Below are positions 34,617 through 42,087 of a DNA stretch of 42,087 nt, one piece after another. The notes beneath the pieces were generated by a model. It saw only the letters and a list, made by a program, of their open reading frames with translations. It ran no database searches and was not told where the DNA came from. The stretch comes from Rubrivivax sp. (GTDB lineage: Bacteria > Pseudomonadota > Gammaproteobacteria > Burkholderiales > Burkholderiaceae_C). The stretch covers positions 1-42,087 of the forward strand of contig JAEUPF010000067.1 of the NCBI GenBank assembly GCA_016790425.1, written 5' to 3'. The stretch's first letter is position 1; the number at the start of each line of letters is the position of its first letter. The position numbers and the translations under genes were made by a program.

Positions 34617-35945
34617 ATGACGCAAGACCGGACTTCCGTCCCCCTGGCTCTCTTCGGCGGCCCGCCGACGATCGAGCGGCCGCTGCCGCCGCCGGCGACG
34701 ATGGGCGAGGACGACGTTGCCGCGGCGAGCGAAGTCATCCGCAGCGGCGTGCTATCGGGCTACATCGGCGCCCCCGGCGACGCGTTCATGGGCGGCCCGC
34801 GCGTGCGCGCCTTCGAGGCGCAGGCGGCCGAGTACTTCGGCGTCAGGCACGCCATCGCCGTCAACTCGTGGACCTCGGGCCTGGTGGCCGCCGTCGGCGC
34901 CATCGGCATCGAGCCCGGCGACGAGATCATCACCACGCCGTGGACGATGGCGGCCACCGCCACGGCCATCGTGCACTGGTGCGGCATCCCGGTCTTCGCC
35001 GACATCGACCGCGAGACCTTCAACATCGACCCGGCCTCGGTCGAGCGGCTCATCGGCCGGCGCACGCGGGCGGTCATCGCGGTGGACATCTTCGGCCAGA
35101 GCGCCGACATGACGGCGCTGCGCGACATCTGCCGCCGCCACGGCCTGAAGCTGCTCGGCGACTGCGCGCAGGCGCCCGGCGCCAAGGTGTTCGACCGCAT
35201 GGCCGGCACGCTGGCCGACATCGGCGGCTACAGCCTGAACTACCACAAGCACATCCACTGCGGCGAAGGCGGCGTCCTCGTCACCGACGACGACCGTCAT
35301 GCCAGGCGCCTGGCGCTGATCCGCAACCACGCCGAGGCCGTCGTGCACAGCGAGCGGCCGGCGGACCTGGCCAACATGCTCGGCTTCAATTTCCGCATGG
35401 GCGAGATCGAGGCGGCCATCGCCTCGGTGCAGCTGGGCAAGCTGGCGCCGCGCGTGGCCGCGCGGCAGCGCGCCGCGGCGCAGCTCGATGCGGGCCTTTC
35501 GGACCTGCCGGGGCTGAAGACGCCGCGCGTCGCCGTGGGCAACACGCACGCCTACTACATCTACGGCCTGCAGCTCGACGTGGCCGCGCTCGGCGTGCCG
35601 CGCGAACGCGTCGTGCGGGCGCTGCAGGCCGAAGGCGTGAGCGGCATCGTCGGCAGCTACCAGAACCTGCACCTGCTGCCGATGTTCCGCCACAAGGTGG
35701 CCTACGGCACCGGCGGCTTCCCATGGGCGAGCCCCTACTGCGAGCGCACCATCCACTACGGCCCCGGCCTGTGCCCGGTGGCCGAGGAGCTGCACGCGCG
35801 CACCTTCCTCGGCCTGGCGCTCGGGCAGTTCGCGCACGGGCCGGAAGCGATCGGCCAGGTCGTCGCCGCGTTCCGCAAGGTCTGGGGCCAGCTCGACCGC
35901 CTGCGCGCCGAGGCGCGGCATCGCGGCGAACCCTGTCCGGCATGA
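34617..35945 (+). CDS. DegT/DnrJ/EryC1/StrS-family sugar aminotransferase
   Basis: A 442-residue PLP enzyme transaminating a keto-sugar. It has the PLP lysine K211 in SLNYHKHIHCGEGG, the GDCAQAPGA aspartate segment (D182), TPWTMAATATAIVHWCGIPVFADID and FNFRMGEIEAAIASVQL. It is longer than typical sugar aminotransferases (about 370), mostly at the N-terminus (FGGPPTIERPLPPP) and C-terminus, like the AHBA/StsC subgroup. A 12-bp gap from the dehydrogenase and an ATGA overlap with the acetyltransferase place it in the operon. The dehydrogenase-aminotransferase-acetyltransferase order matches routes to acetamido sugars. Confidence 0.92.
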   Translation: MTQDRTSVPLALFGGPPTIERPLPPPATMGEDDVAAASEVIRSGVLSGYIGAPGDAFMGGPRVRAFEAQAAEYFGVRHAIAVNSWTSGLVAAVGAIGIEPGDEIITTPWTMAATATAIVHWCGIPVFADIDRETFNIDPASVERLIGRRTRAVIAVDIFGQSADMTALRDICRRHGLKLLGDCAQAPGAKVFDRMAGTLADIGGYSLNYHKHIHCGEGGVLVTDDDRHARRLALIRNHAEAVVHSERPADLANMLGFNFRMGEIEAAIASVQLGKLAPRVAARQRAAAQLDAGLSDLPGLKTPRVAVGNTHAYYIYGLQLDVAALGVPRERVVRALQAEGVSGIVGSYQNLHLLPMFRHKVAYGTGGFPWASPYCERTIHYGPGLCPVAEELHARTFLGLALGQFAHGPEAIGQVVAAFRKVWGQLDRLRAEARHRGEPCPA

Positions 35946-36613
35946 CGAGGATGCCGCCGGCGACGCCGGCCTTGGTCGTGAACGCGGCGTCGCCGCTGCC
36001 GATGCCGGCGACGCCGCTGCCTGCCCTGCTGCAAGGCGCCCGCGTGCGCCTGCGGCCCTTCACCGCCGCCGACATCACCGACACGTACGTCTCGTGGCTC
36101 AACGACCCCGAGGTCGTGCGCTACAGCAACCAGCGCTTCGTCCGCCACACACGCGCCAGTTGCCACCGCTACTTCGAGGGCTTCGCCGCCGGCAGCCCGA
36201 ACCTGTTCGCCAGCCTGCGCGTCGCCAAGGCCGACGCCAGCGAGCGCGGCGAGATCCCGGTGGGCACGCTCACCGCCTACCGCTCGCTGCAGCATGGCAC
36301 CGCCGACGTCGGCATCCTGCTCGGCGAGCGCACCGTGTGGGGCCAAGGCATCGGCCTGGAGGCCTGGCAGCTGCTCACCGACTGGCTGCTGACGACGCCG
36401 GGCCTGCGCAAGGTGACCGCCGGCACGCTCGCCTGCAACGCGGCGATGCTGGCGGTGGCCGAGCGCTCGGGCATGCGGCGCGAAGGCGTGCGCGTCGCGC
36501 AGGAAGTCGTCGCCGGCGTGCCGACCGACATCGTGCACTTCGCGCGCTTTGCGCCGGCGCCGGCGCCGGCATCGGCGCTGCCGCCGCGCCTGCCTTGCGG
36601 CCCCGCGGCATGA
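35942..36613 (+). CDS. GNAT-family N-acetyltransferase
   Basis: A 223-residue acetyltransferase of the RimJ/RimL-like group. Residues about 30-205 hold VRLRPFTAADITDTYVSWLN, the acetyl-CoA motif LLGERTVWGQGIGLEAWQL and AGTLACNAAMLAVAERSGM. Many such proteins in surface-glycan clusters acetylate an amino sugar (PseH-like). Following an aminotransferase, that is the most likely job here. It starts at ATG 35942 inside the aminotransferase stop; ATG 35951 is an alternative with GAGG directly before it. The tail is Ala/Pro-rich. Confidence 0.85.
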   Translation: MTRMPPATPALVVNAASPLPMPATPLPALLQGARVRLRPFTAADITDTYVSWLNDPEVVRYSNQRFVRHTRASCHRYFEGFAAGSPNLFASLRVAKADASERGEIPVGTLTAYRSLQHGTADVGILLGERTVWGQGIGLEAWQLLTDWLLTTPGLRKVTAGTLACNAAMLAVAERSGMRREGVRVAQEVVAGVPTDIVHFARFAPAPAPASALPPRLPCGPAA

Positions 36614-37551
36614 CGCCCGCACTGCGCACGCCGCTGGCGGTGGTGTGCCACGACGCGGGCGCCTGCAACGTCATCCTGCCCTGGTTGCGCCGGCCCGGCC
36701 TGAGCCTGCGCCCGGTGATGGGCGGCCCGGCAGCGCGCCTGTTCGAGGCGGCTGGCAACCATGGCTCGCACCCCGTGGCGGCGGCGCCGGACGAAGCGGC
36801 GCTGGCCGAAGCACTCGACGGCGCGGCAATGCTGCTCAGCGGCACCGGCTGGGCGAGCGACCTCGAGCACCGCGCCCGCCTTCTCGCCCGCGAGCGCGGC
36901 ATCTTCTGCGCTGCGGTGATCGACCATTGGGTCAACTACGGCATGCGCTTCGAACGCGGGGGCCAGACGGTGTGGCCCGACGAGTTCTGGGTCACCGACG
37001 AGCACGCGCTGGCGATCGCCCGCCGCACCTTCCCCGGCGGCGTCGTGCGCTGCCTCGACAACCTCTACCTGCGCGCCGAAGTCGCCGCGATCGCGCCGTT
37101 GCCGCGCGCTGCGCGCGTGCTGGTGGCGCTGGAGCCGGCGCGCAGCGACTGGGGCCGCGGCAGGCCCGGCGAGTTCCAGGCGCTCGACCACTTCATGCGC
37201 GAGCGCGTCGCCGCGGGCATCGCCGCCGAAGTGCCCGTGCGCCTCAGGCCGCATCCTTCCGACGAGGCAGGCAAGTTCGACCACTGGCTCGCCGTGCAGC
37301 GCGAGCGCGGCGCCGATGTCTCGCTCGACCGCCACGCCACGCTCGCCGCGGCCATCGGTGCCAGCACCTGCGTCGTCGGCTGCGAGTCGATGGCGCTCGT
37401 CGTCGCCCTCGGCGCCGGCCGCCGCGTGCTCTGCTCGTTGCCGCCCTGGGCGCCGCCTTGCCGGCTGCCGCACGAAGGCATCGCGCGGCTGGGCACCGCC
37501 GGTGCCGCCGTCGCGCAGTCCGGCCCCGCCAAACTGCAGCCTGTCGGATGA
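36610..37551 (+). CDS. GT-B-like protein of the sugar cluster, function unassigned
   Basis: A 313-residue cytoplasmic protein with no family I can name. The first half reads as a Rossmann-like domain (VVCHDAGACNVILPWLRRPG; WVNYGMRFERGGQTVWPDEFWV). The second half has RLRPHPSDEAGKFDHW and CVVGCESMALVVALGAGRRVL. This layout, histidine-proline then GxxS near an alpha helix, is what GT-B glycosyltransferases and UDP-sugar hydrolases such as PseG show at their donor site. It is coupled to the acetyltransferase by an ATGA overlap and ends the operon. A role in transferring or freeing the modified sugar is inferred. Confidence 0.72.
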   Translation: MTPALRTPLAVVCHDAGACNVILPWLRRPGLSLRPVMGGPAARLFEAAGNHGSHPVAAAPDEAALAEALDGAAMLLSGTGWASDLEHRARLLARERGIFCAAVIDHWVNYGMRFERGGQTVWPDEFWVTDEHALAIARRTFPGGVVRCLDNLYLRAEVAAIAPLPRAARVLVALEPARSDWGRGRPGEFQALDHFMRERVAAGIAAEVPVRLRPHPSDEAGKFDHWLAVQRERGADVSLDRHATLAAAIGASTCVVGCESMALVVALGAGRRVLCSLPPWAPPCRLPHEGIARLGTAGAAVAQSGPAKLQPVG

Positions 37552-37630
37552 CGGCACGCGTCCTGCCCGCCGCGCGGTAGCGTCGCGCCGCCGGCCATCG
37601 TGACGCGATGGCGCTTCGAGGAGGACTGCG

Positions 37631-39310
37631 ATGAAGATGCTGCGCGCCACCGGGCTCGCGTTCCTGATGCTCTTGGGCCTCGGCACAGGCCTGTGGGCGC
37701 CGCGGCCGGCGTTCGCCGCCGAAGACTCCGGCAGCGTGCCGCGGGGACGTCTGGTCAGCGCCGAGTGGCTCAAGGGCCAGCTCGGGCGGCCCGACCTGCT
37801 GCTGCTGGACGCTTCGATGACGCCGGCGCACAAGGCGGCGCACATTCCGGGCGCCGTCGGCGCGGACCTCTATCGCTACGGCCCGGGCGAAGCGACGGCG
37901 GCGCAGTGGCAACAGCGCCTGCAATCCTGGGGCCTGAGCCCGGGCCAGCGCATCGTCGTGTACGACGAGGGCGGCTCGATGATGGGCCCGTGGCTGTTCT
38001 TCGAACTGCTGCATGCCGGCGTGGCGGTGGAGAACCTGTACCTGCTCGACGGCGGCCTGCACCGCTGGCGCTCGGTGGCGGGCGCCGTCACGCAGGAGGC
38101 AACCCCGCCGCCGGCGCGTGGCAGCATCACGGTCGGGGCGCTGCAGGAATCGGTGCGGGTGCGTCTGCCGGAGGTGTTCGCAGCCTCCGGCGCTTCGGGC
38201 CCGGGCGCGGGCACGGCACTCATCGAGGCGCTCGAGCCGGCCTGGCATTTCGGGGGCGCGGCCTTCTTCGATCGCGGCGGGCACATCCCGAACGCGGTGA
38301 TGGCGCCCAGCGGCGACTTCTACAACGCCGACAAGACCTTCAAGTCCGCCGACGAGATCCGGCGCATGATGGGCTACCTCGGCATCGGGCCGGCGCAGCA
38401 GGTGCTCACCTACTGCGGCGGCGGCGTCGCAGCGACGGTGCCCTTCTTTGCGCTCAAGTACATCGCCGACTACCCGCGCGTGCGCGTGTACAAGGAGTCG
38501 CAGCGCGAATGGCTGGCCGACGAGCGGGGGCTGCCGCTGTGGACCTACAGCGCCCCGTTCCAGTGGCGCGAGTCGCGCTGGCTTGCCGGCTGGGGCAGCC
38601 GGATGCTGCGCATGTACTCGGTGGTGAACATCAGCATCGTCGATGTGCGGCCGCCCGAGGCCTTTCGTCAGGGCCACCTGCCGTTCGCGGTCAACGTCCC
38701 GGCCGCGGTGTTCCGCCAGCACGCGCGCAGCCCGGCGCGGCTGGCACAAGCGCTGGCGCAGGCGGGCGTGAAGGCGGGCGACGAGGCCGTCGTGTTCTCC
38801 GACGCCGGCCTGACGCCGGAGGCCGCGCTCGCCTACCTGCTGCTCGAAAGCGTCGGGCAGAACAAGGTGTCGGTGTTCGCGGATTCGCTCGAACGCTGGG
38901 CCGAACTCGGCTACGAGGTGGCGCGGCCTGCGCCACCGGCAACGGCCACGGGACCGGCAACGGCAGCGCCGGCGGCACCGGCTCCCTATGCGGCGAAGCC
39001 GCGCGGCGACGCGTTCGTTCTCGATGCGGCGCCGGCGCGTGGGGCGTACCCGAAGGTCTACGTTGCCGCGGGCCGCGCCACGCCGGCCAGCATGCCCGAC
39101 GGCAAGGTCGTGCGCGTCCCGTTCTCCGACCTCGTCACCGCCAGCGGTGCACCGAAGCCGGCCAAGGACTTGTGGGCGGCCATCAGCAAGGCCGGCGTGC
39201 CGCGCTACGCCGAGGTCGTGCTCTTCGCCGACGACCCGGCGGAGGCGGCGGCGAACTACTTCCTCTTCCGCCTGATGGGCTTCCCGGACGTGAAGGTCTG
39301 GTGGCGGTAG
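37631..39310 (+). CDS. Exported protein with three to four rhodanese-like domains, one catalytic cysteine
   Basis: A 559-residue protein with a signal peptide (residues about 1-30, cleavage near AFAAE). Domain 1 (about 40-145) has VVYDEGGSMMGPW at the active loop, with no cysteine. Domain 2 (about 165-300) has C262 in LTYCGGGVAA, the likely sulfurtransferase cysteine. Domain 3 (about 325-425) has VVFSDAGLTPEA, no cysteine. The last 100 residues (PKVYVAAGRATPAS, VVLFADDPAEAAANYFLF) look like a further degenerate half. Periplasmic sulfur transfer or sulfide detoxification is possible. GAGGAGG before the ATG at 37631 supports the start. It may be a separate transcript from the sugar operon. Confidence 0.87.
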   Translation: MKMLRATGLAFLMLLGLGTGLWAPRPAFAAEDSGSVPRGRLVSAEWLKGQLGRPDLLLLDASMTPAHKAAHIPGAVGADLYRYGPGEATAAQWQQRLQSWGLSPGQRIVVYDEGGSMMGPWLFFELLHAGVAVENLYLLDGGLHRWRSVAGAVTQEATPPPARGSITVGALQESVRVRLPEVFAASGASGPGAGTALIEALEPAWHFGGAAFFDRGGHIPNAVMAPSGDFYNADKTFKSADEIRRMMGYLGIGPAQQVLTYCGGGVAATVPFFALKYIADYPRVRVYKESQREWLADERGLPLWTYSAPFQWRESRWLAGWGSRMLRMYSVVNISIVDVRPPEAFRQGHLPFAVNVPAAVFRQHARSPARLAQALAQAGVKAGDEAVVFSDAGLTPEAALAYLLLESVGQNKVSVFADSLERWAELGYEVARPAPPATATGPATAAPAAPAPYAAKPRGDAFVLDAAPARGAYPKVYVAAGRATPASMPDGKVVRVPFSDLVTASGAPKPAKDLWAAISKAGVPRYAEVVLFADDPAEAAANYFLFRLMGFPDVKVWWR

Positions 39311-39325
39311 GAGAGGCCGGCGGCC

Positions 39326-40171
39326 TCACGCCGCCTGCCGCAGCGCCGGGGCGGCGATGAAGCGCTCGCGCACGGCCGCGAACGCCTGCATGTACTCGGG
39401 CCAGCGCGTGTCGCGCCAGGCACGCTTGAGCGCATCGCTGATGAACGCCTCGTGCGGGTGCTCGCGAAAGCGCGCCGTGCTCCAGCCGAAGCCGAAGGGG
39501 TCGTGCGGCACGCTGCGCCAATGCGGTTGCGTGGCCAGCAGCAGCGAGGCGGCGCGCTCCATCAGGAACACCTTGCGCTGCGCGCCGCCGGCATAGCTGG
39601 TGGGCACGGTCAGCGCCCGCTTCAGCGCGCCCGGCTCGGGGCTCTCGCACGCCGCGAACAGCGCTTCGTTGAGTCCGAGCCACTCGCGCCAGAACGCCGG
39701 CCGGGCGACGAAGTAGTTCGAGAAGACGACCTGGCGCGCGTCCATCACCAGCTGGCGCAGCGGCGCCGGGCGGCCGGCCTGGGCCAGGAAGGCCTCGTAG
39801 GCCTCGATGAGCCCGGCGTCGAACGTCTCGCCTTGCTCGAACACGTTGAGGAAGAAGGCGCCCATGTCCGGCTGCGGCGAGAACAGCAGCACGTCGGCGC
39901 TTGCTGCGTGCTCGGCGACAAAGCGCAAGACCGCGGCGTGCTCCAGCCCCGTCTTGGCGGTGAACTTGGGCGAGAAGAAGCCGTAGAAGGCGCTGTAGTC
40001 GAGGCTGCCTTCGCGCTCGGCCGCCAGCAGGTGGCGGCGGATCGGCCAGTACTCGTACCAGTCGGGCCGCTCGTTCGCCCGGTTGTCGAGCACGAGCCAG
40101 CCCGGGCCGATGCTCGCTCGCGTGGCCTCGTTGTAGGCGATGAGATGCAGGTGGATCGCGGGGGCGGACAT
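39326..40171 (-). CDS. Conserved hypothetical protein
   Basis: A 281-residue soluble protein, not assigned to a named family. It is Trp/Tyr/Phe-rich with a distinctive N-terminus (HLHLIAYNE, then NERPDWYEYWPIRRHLL), FYGFFSPKF, VLLFSPQPDMGAFFLNVFEQGE and SNYFVARPAFWREWL. I recall similar proteins near glycan genes in other beta-proteobacteria, without known activity. The LIAYNE opening recalls glycosyltransferase A-fold starts, but no DxD is evident. It converges on the rhodanese gene with 15 bases between stops. Confidence 0.75.
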   Translation of the reverse strand: MSAPAIHLHLIAYNEATRASIGPGWLVLDNRANERPDWYEYWPIRRHLLAAEREGSLDYSAFYGFFSPKFTAKTGLEHAAVLRFVAEHAASADVLLFSPQPDMGAFFLNVFEQGETFDAGLIEAYEAFLAQAGRPAPLRQLVMDARQVVFSNYFVARPAFWREWLGLNEALFAACESPEPGALKRALTVPTSYAGGAQRKVFLMERAASLLLATQPHWRSVPHDPFGFGWSTARFREHPHEAFISDALKRAWRDTRWPEYMQAFAAVRERFIAAPALRQAA

Positions 40172-40270
40172 CCAGCGAAGGCTACGCGCGGCGGCAGCGC
40201 CGCGATCGGTGGAAGTGGCACCGTCTGCCCCCTCTGCCGCAGGGCAGGACCGGGGTGAGGGCGGCGAAGA

Positions 40271-40324
40271 CCCTCGCCCTCGCCCCCGCCCTCGCCCTCG
40301 CCCCCGCCCTCGCCCTCGCCCCCG
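40271..40324. repeat. 18-bp tandem repeat, three perfect copies
   Basis: CCCTCGCCCTCGCCCCCG at 40271-40288, 40289-40306 and 40307-40324, with a hexameric sub-period. It lies in the 182-bp gap between two minus-strand genes, downstream of the octad-repeat gene. No hairpin and no gene; a strongly pyrimidine-biased strand. Confidence 0.92.
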
Positions 40325-40353
40325 CCCCAGCTTCGGCAGGCGGAGCCCGCCGG

Positions 40354-42087
40354 TCAGATCAGCGGCCCGTTGTTGCGCCAGTCGTCGTCGCTGCCATGGC
40401 GGACCGGGGCGATCGTCGCGGTGCCGGCGCTGGCCACGGCGCCGCTGCCGGCGGCCGCGCCGCTGCCGCCACCACCGCCGGGGAGCAACTCGGCCGGCGC
40501 ATCGGCGAGCAACTCACCGAGCTCGGGTGCCGGCGCCGGCTGCCGCGTGAACCACACGTCGGCCACGTCGCGCGTGGCGCCGTCGGTCGTCGTGTAGCTC
40601 GAGGTCAGGCCGAGCAGGTTGCCGTTGTTCACCGCGCTGCCGGTGGCGTGGTCGAGGCGCAGTTCCGCCACGCCCATCTCCACCAGCCCGCGCAGCTCGC
40701 CGGCATCGGTGACGCCGTCGCCGTTGGCGTCGACCCACACGCGCAGGTCGCGGAAGCGGGCGTCGCCGGCGTTGATCACGCCGTCGTGGTTGCTGTCCAG
40801 CTGCGCCAGCGCGTTGAAGCCGTTGCCCGCGCGCTGCCCGTCGGCCAGCTGCGTGGCGGCGCCGAACAGTTCGCGGCCGTCGTTGATGCGGCCGTCGCCG
40901 TTCAGGTCCATCGCCAGCAGGCCGTCGCCGCGGCCGACCCAGCCCGATTGCTGCGCCTGGCCGGTGCCGCCGAGGTCGAACTTCACGCCGTGCTCGGCGC
41001 TCACCGTCTGCACGCCGTTGCCGTCGAGGTCCAGCACGATCGGCGTCATGCTCACCAGCGCGTTGATCTGGCCGGTGGTCATCGCGGCGATGTCGGCCGT
41101 CTCGAAGGCGTGGATCTGCGTCGTCGTCATCGCGGCGATGTCGGCGGTCTCGATCGTCACCACCTGCGCCGTGGTCAGCGCCACGATCTGCGCCGTGGAC
41201 AAGGCGCGGATCTCGTCGGTGGAGAACGCGGCGATCATGTCCGTTTCCAGCGCCGCGATCTGCGCCGTCGTCAGGGCATGGATCTGCGCCGTCTCCAGCG
41301 AGTTGAACTGCGTCGTCGTCAGCGCGTTGAGGTCGGAAGTCGACAGCGCCGCGATGTCGGCGGTGGTCACCGCCACGAGCTGAGCCGTCGACAGCGACAC
41401 CAGCTGCGCGGTACCGAGCGCGTCGAACTGGGCCGTGGTGAACGCGGCGATCTGCGCCGTGGCCATGCCGGCGAGGTCGGTCGTCTCCAGAGCGGCCACA
41501 TCGGCGGTCTCCAGCGCCCGCACCTGGGCCGTGCTGAACGCGGCCACCTGCGAGCTCGTCAGCGCGGCGATGTCGGCGGTGTCGAAGGCCGCCACCTGCG
41601 CCGTGGTGAGGGCGCGGATCTGCGCGGTCGACAACGTCACCAGGTCGACCGTGTCGAGGCTCGAGATCTGCGTCGTCGTCAGGCCTGCGATCTGGCTCGT
41701 CGTCAGCGCCGCGAACTGGGCCGTGCCGAGCGCGTCGAGGTCGCTCGTGCCCAGCGCCGCGAGCTGCGCGGTGCTCATCGCGACGAGTTGCGCCGTGGTG
41801 AGATTGGCCAGCTGCGTCGTGCCGAGCGCGTCGATCTGCGCGGTGGCGAACGCGGCGATCTGCGCCGTGCCCATCGCTGCGAGGTCGGTCGTCTCGAGCG
41901 CCGCCACGTCGGCCGTTTCCAGCGCCCGCACCTGCGCGGTCGACAGCGCCACCACCTGCGACGAGGTCAGCGCCGCGACATCGGCCGTCTCCAGCGCCGC
42001 CACCTGCGCCGTGGTCAGCGCGCGCACCTGCGCTGTCGTCAGCGCCACCTGGTCAACGGTGTCGAGGCTCGCAATCTGCGTCGTCGT
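40354..42087 (-). CDS. Large octapeptide-repeat protein with C-terminal calcium-binding loops, N-terminus outside window
   Basis: The visible 577 codons are open to the right edge. The first 343 residues are an uninterrupted series of octapeptides with consensus [L/M/F]-x-T-x-[Q/D]-[V/I/L]-x-A (41059-42087). Then follow a DLDGNG loop (near 41020), an EF-hand-like DLNGDGRINDGRE (near 40890), DSNHDGVINAGD (near 40780) and DANGDGVTDAGE (near 40715). The tail is Gly/Ala-rich and ends NNGPLI. The C-terminal block resembles the end region of RTX-type secreted calcium-binding proteins, so type I secretion and a surface or adhesin role are inferred. No N-terminal signal or RTX nonapeptides are visible in this part. 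Confidence 0.88.
   Translation of the reverse strand, partial: TTTQIASLDTVDQVALTTAQVRALTTAQVAALETADVAALTSSQVVALSTAQVRALETADVAALETTDLAAMGTAQIAAFATAQIDALGTTQLANLTTAQLVAMSTAQLAALGTSDLDALGTAQFAALTTSQIAGLTTTQISSLDTVDLVTLSTAQIRALTTAQVAAFDTADIAALTSSQVAAFSTAQVRALETADVAALETTDLAGMATAQIAAFTTAQFDALGTAQLVSLSTAQLVAVTTADIAALSTSDLNALTTTQFNSLETAQIHALTTAQIAALETDMIAAFSTDEIRALSTAQIVALTTAQVVTIETADIAAMTTTQIHAFETADIAAMTTGQINALVSMTPIVLDLDGNGVQTVSAEHGVKFDLGGTGQAQQSGWVGRGDGLLAMDLNGDGRINDGRELFGAATQLADGQRAGNGFNALAQLDSNHDGVINAGDARFRDLRVWVDANGDGVTDAGELRGLVEMGVAELRLDHATGSAVNNGNLLGLTSSYTTTDGATRDVADVWFTRQPAPAPELGELLADAPAELLPGGGGGSGAAAGSGAVASAGTATIAPVRHGSDDDWRNNGPLI
41059..42087 (-). repeat. 24-bp-period coding repeat with 408-bp higher-order unit
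   Basis: 42 complete octads plus seven residues of another. They fall into a super-unit of 17 octads: one copy 42066-41659, a second 41658-41251, and a decayed third from 41250 to 41059. The seven residues at the window edge (TTTQIAS) match position 17 of the super-unit, so a further copy lies beyond the edge. Confidence 0.88.

Noticed and set aside
40261-40340. Arg-Pro repeat peptide read through the 18-bp tandem repeat
   Set aside because: A by-product of low-complexity DNA; no ribosome site and no supporting coding pattern on either side.
41059-42087. CRISPR-like regular 24-bp periodicity
   Set aside because: The repeats are contiguous, without spacers, keep one open frame and encode octapeptides; no cas gene nearby.

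Overview
The window is very GC-rich, densely packed chromosomal DNA with long shadow ORFs opposite most genes. Gene content and order (sdhCDA and mdh flanking a GntR-UTRA regulator, tctCBA with a Bug-type binding protein, a BktB-like thiolase) point to a betaproteobacterium of the order Burkholderiales, probably of the Rubrivivax/Leptothrix/Ideonella type. The genus is an inference. I saw no tRNA, rRNA, CRISPR array, insertion sequence or phage gene.

Layout. 1-4 kb: TCA-cycle block, with sdhA (cut by the left edge), sdhD, sdhC and a GntR-UTRA regulator on the minus strand and mdh divergent on the plus strand. A tandem CATAAGA repeat lies between the regulator and mdh. 4-10.1 kb: TauE/SafE permease, galU, tctCBA tripartite carboxylate transporter, and a divergent CitE-like lyase. 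10.1-14.1 kb: a 48-residue membrane protein with its own terminator, a lipoprotein metallo-beta-lactamase-fold hydrolase, exonuclease I (sbcB), and a small hypothetical protein. 14.3-18.4 kb: minus-strand run of a phasin-like DUF6781-type protein, a ketoacyl-ACP synthase III paralogue, a SEL1/SLT lytic transglycosylase and an EamA permease. 18.5-22.2 kb: an M24-peptidase-fold protein and a beta-hydroxyacid dehydrogenase, divergent from a LacI regulator, with two PurR/LacI-like operators in the shared gap. 22.4-30.3 kb: acetyl-CoA hydrolase/transferase-GNAT fusion, serC-serA, a methylthioadenosine-phosphorylase-family enzyme, an NCS2 nucleobase permease, and a convergent thiolase.

30.6-37.6 kb: the most interesting metabolic block, six plus-strand genes in series. 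Four of the five junctions are 4-bp ATGA overlaps; the fifth is a 12-bp gap. The genes are an N-acetyl sugar amidotransferase (WbpG/PseA/WbuX family), an amidase-signature enzyme, a Gfo/Idh/MocA dehydrogenase, a DegT/StrS aminotransferase, a GNAT acetyltransferase and a GT-B-like protein. Together they look like a route to an amino-, acetamido- or acetamidino-sugar for a surface glycan. The HisH/HisF-type ammonia suppliers normally paired with this amidotransferase are absent, and a GatA-like amidase occupies the adjacent, translationally coupled position. Two hairpins with the same apical sequence sit in the 309-bp leader.

37.6-42.1 kb: an exported multi-rhodanese protein with a single catalytic cysteine, a conserved hypothetical protein, an 18-bp GC-rich tandem repeat, and the C-terminal part of a large protein of octapeptide repeats followed by calcium-binding loops. 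The octads are arranged in a higher-order unit of 17 (136 residues, 408 bp), and the array runs off the right edge.
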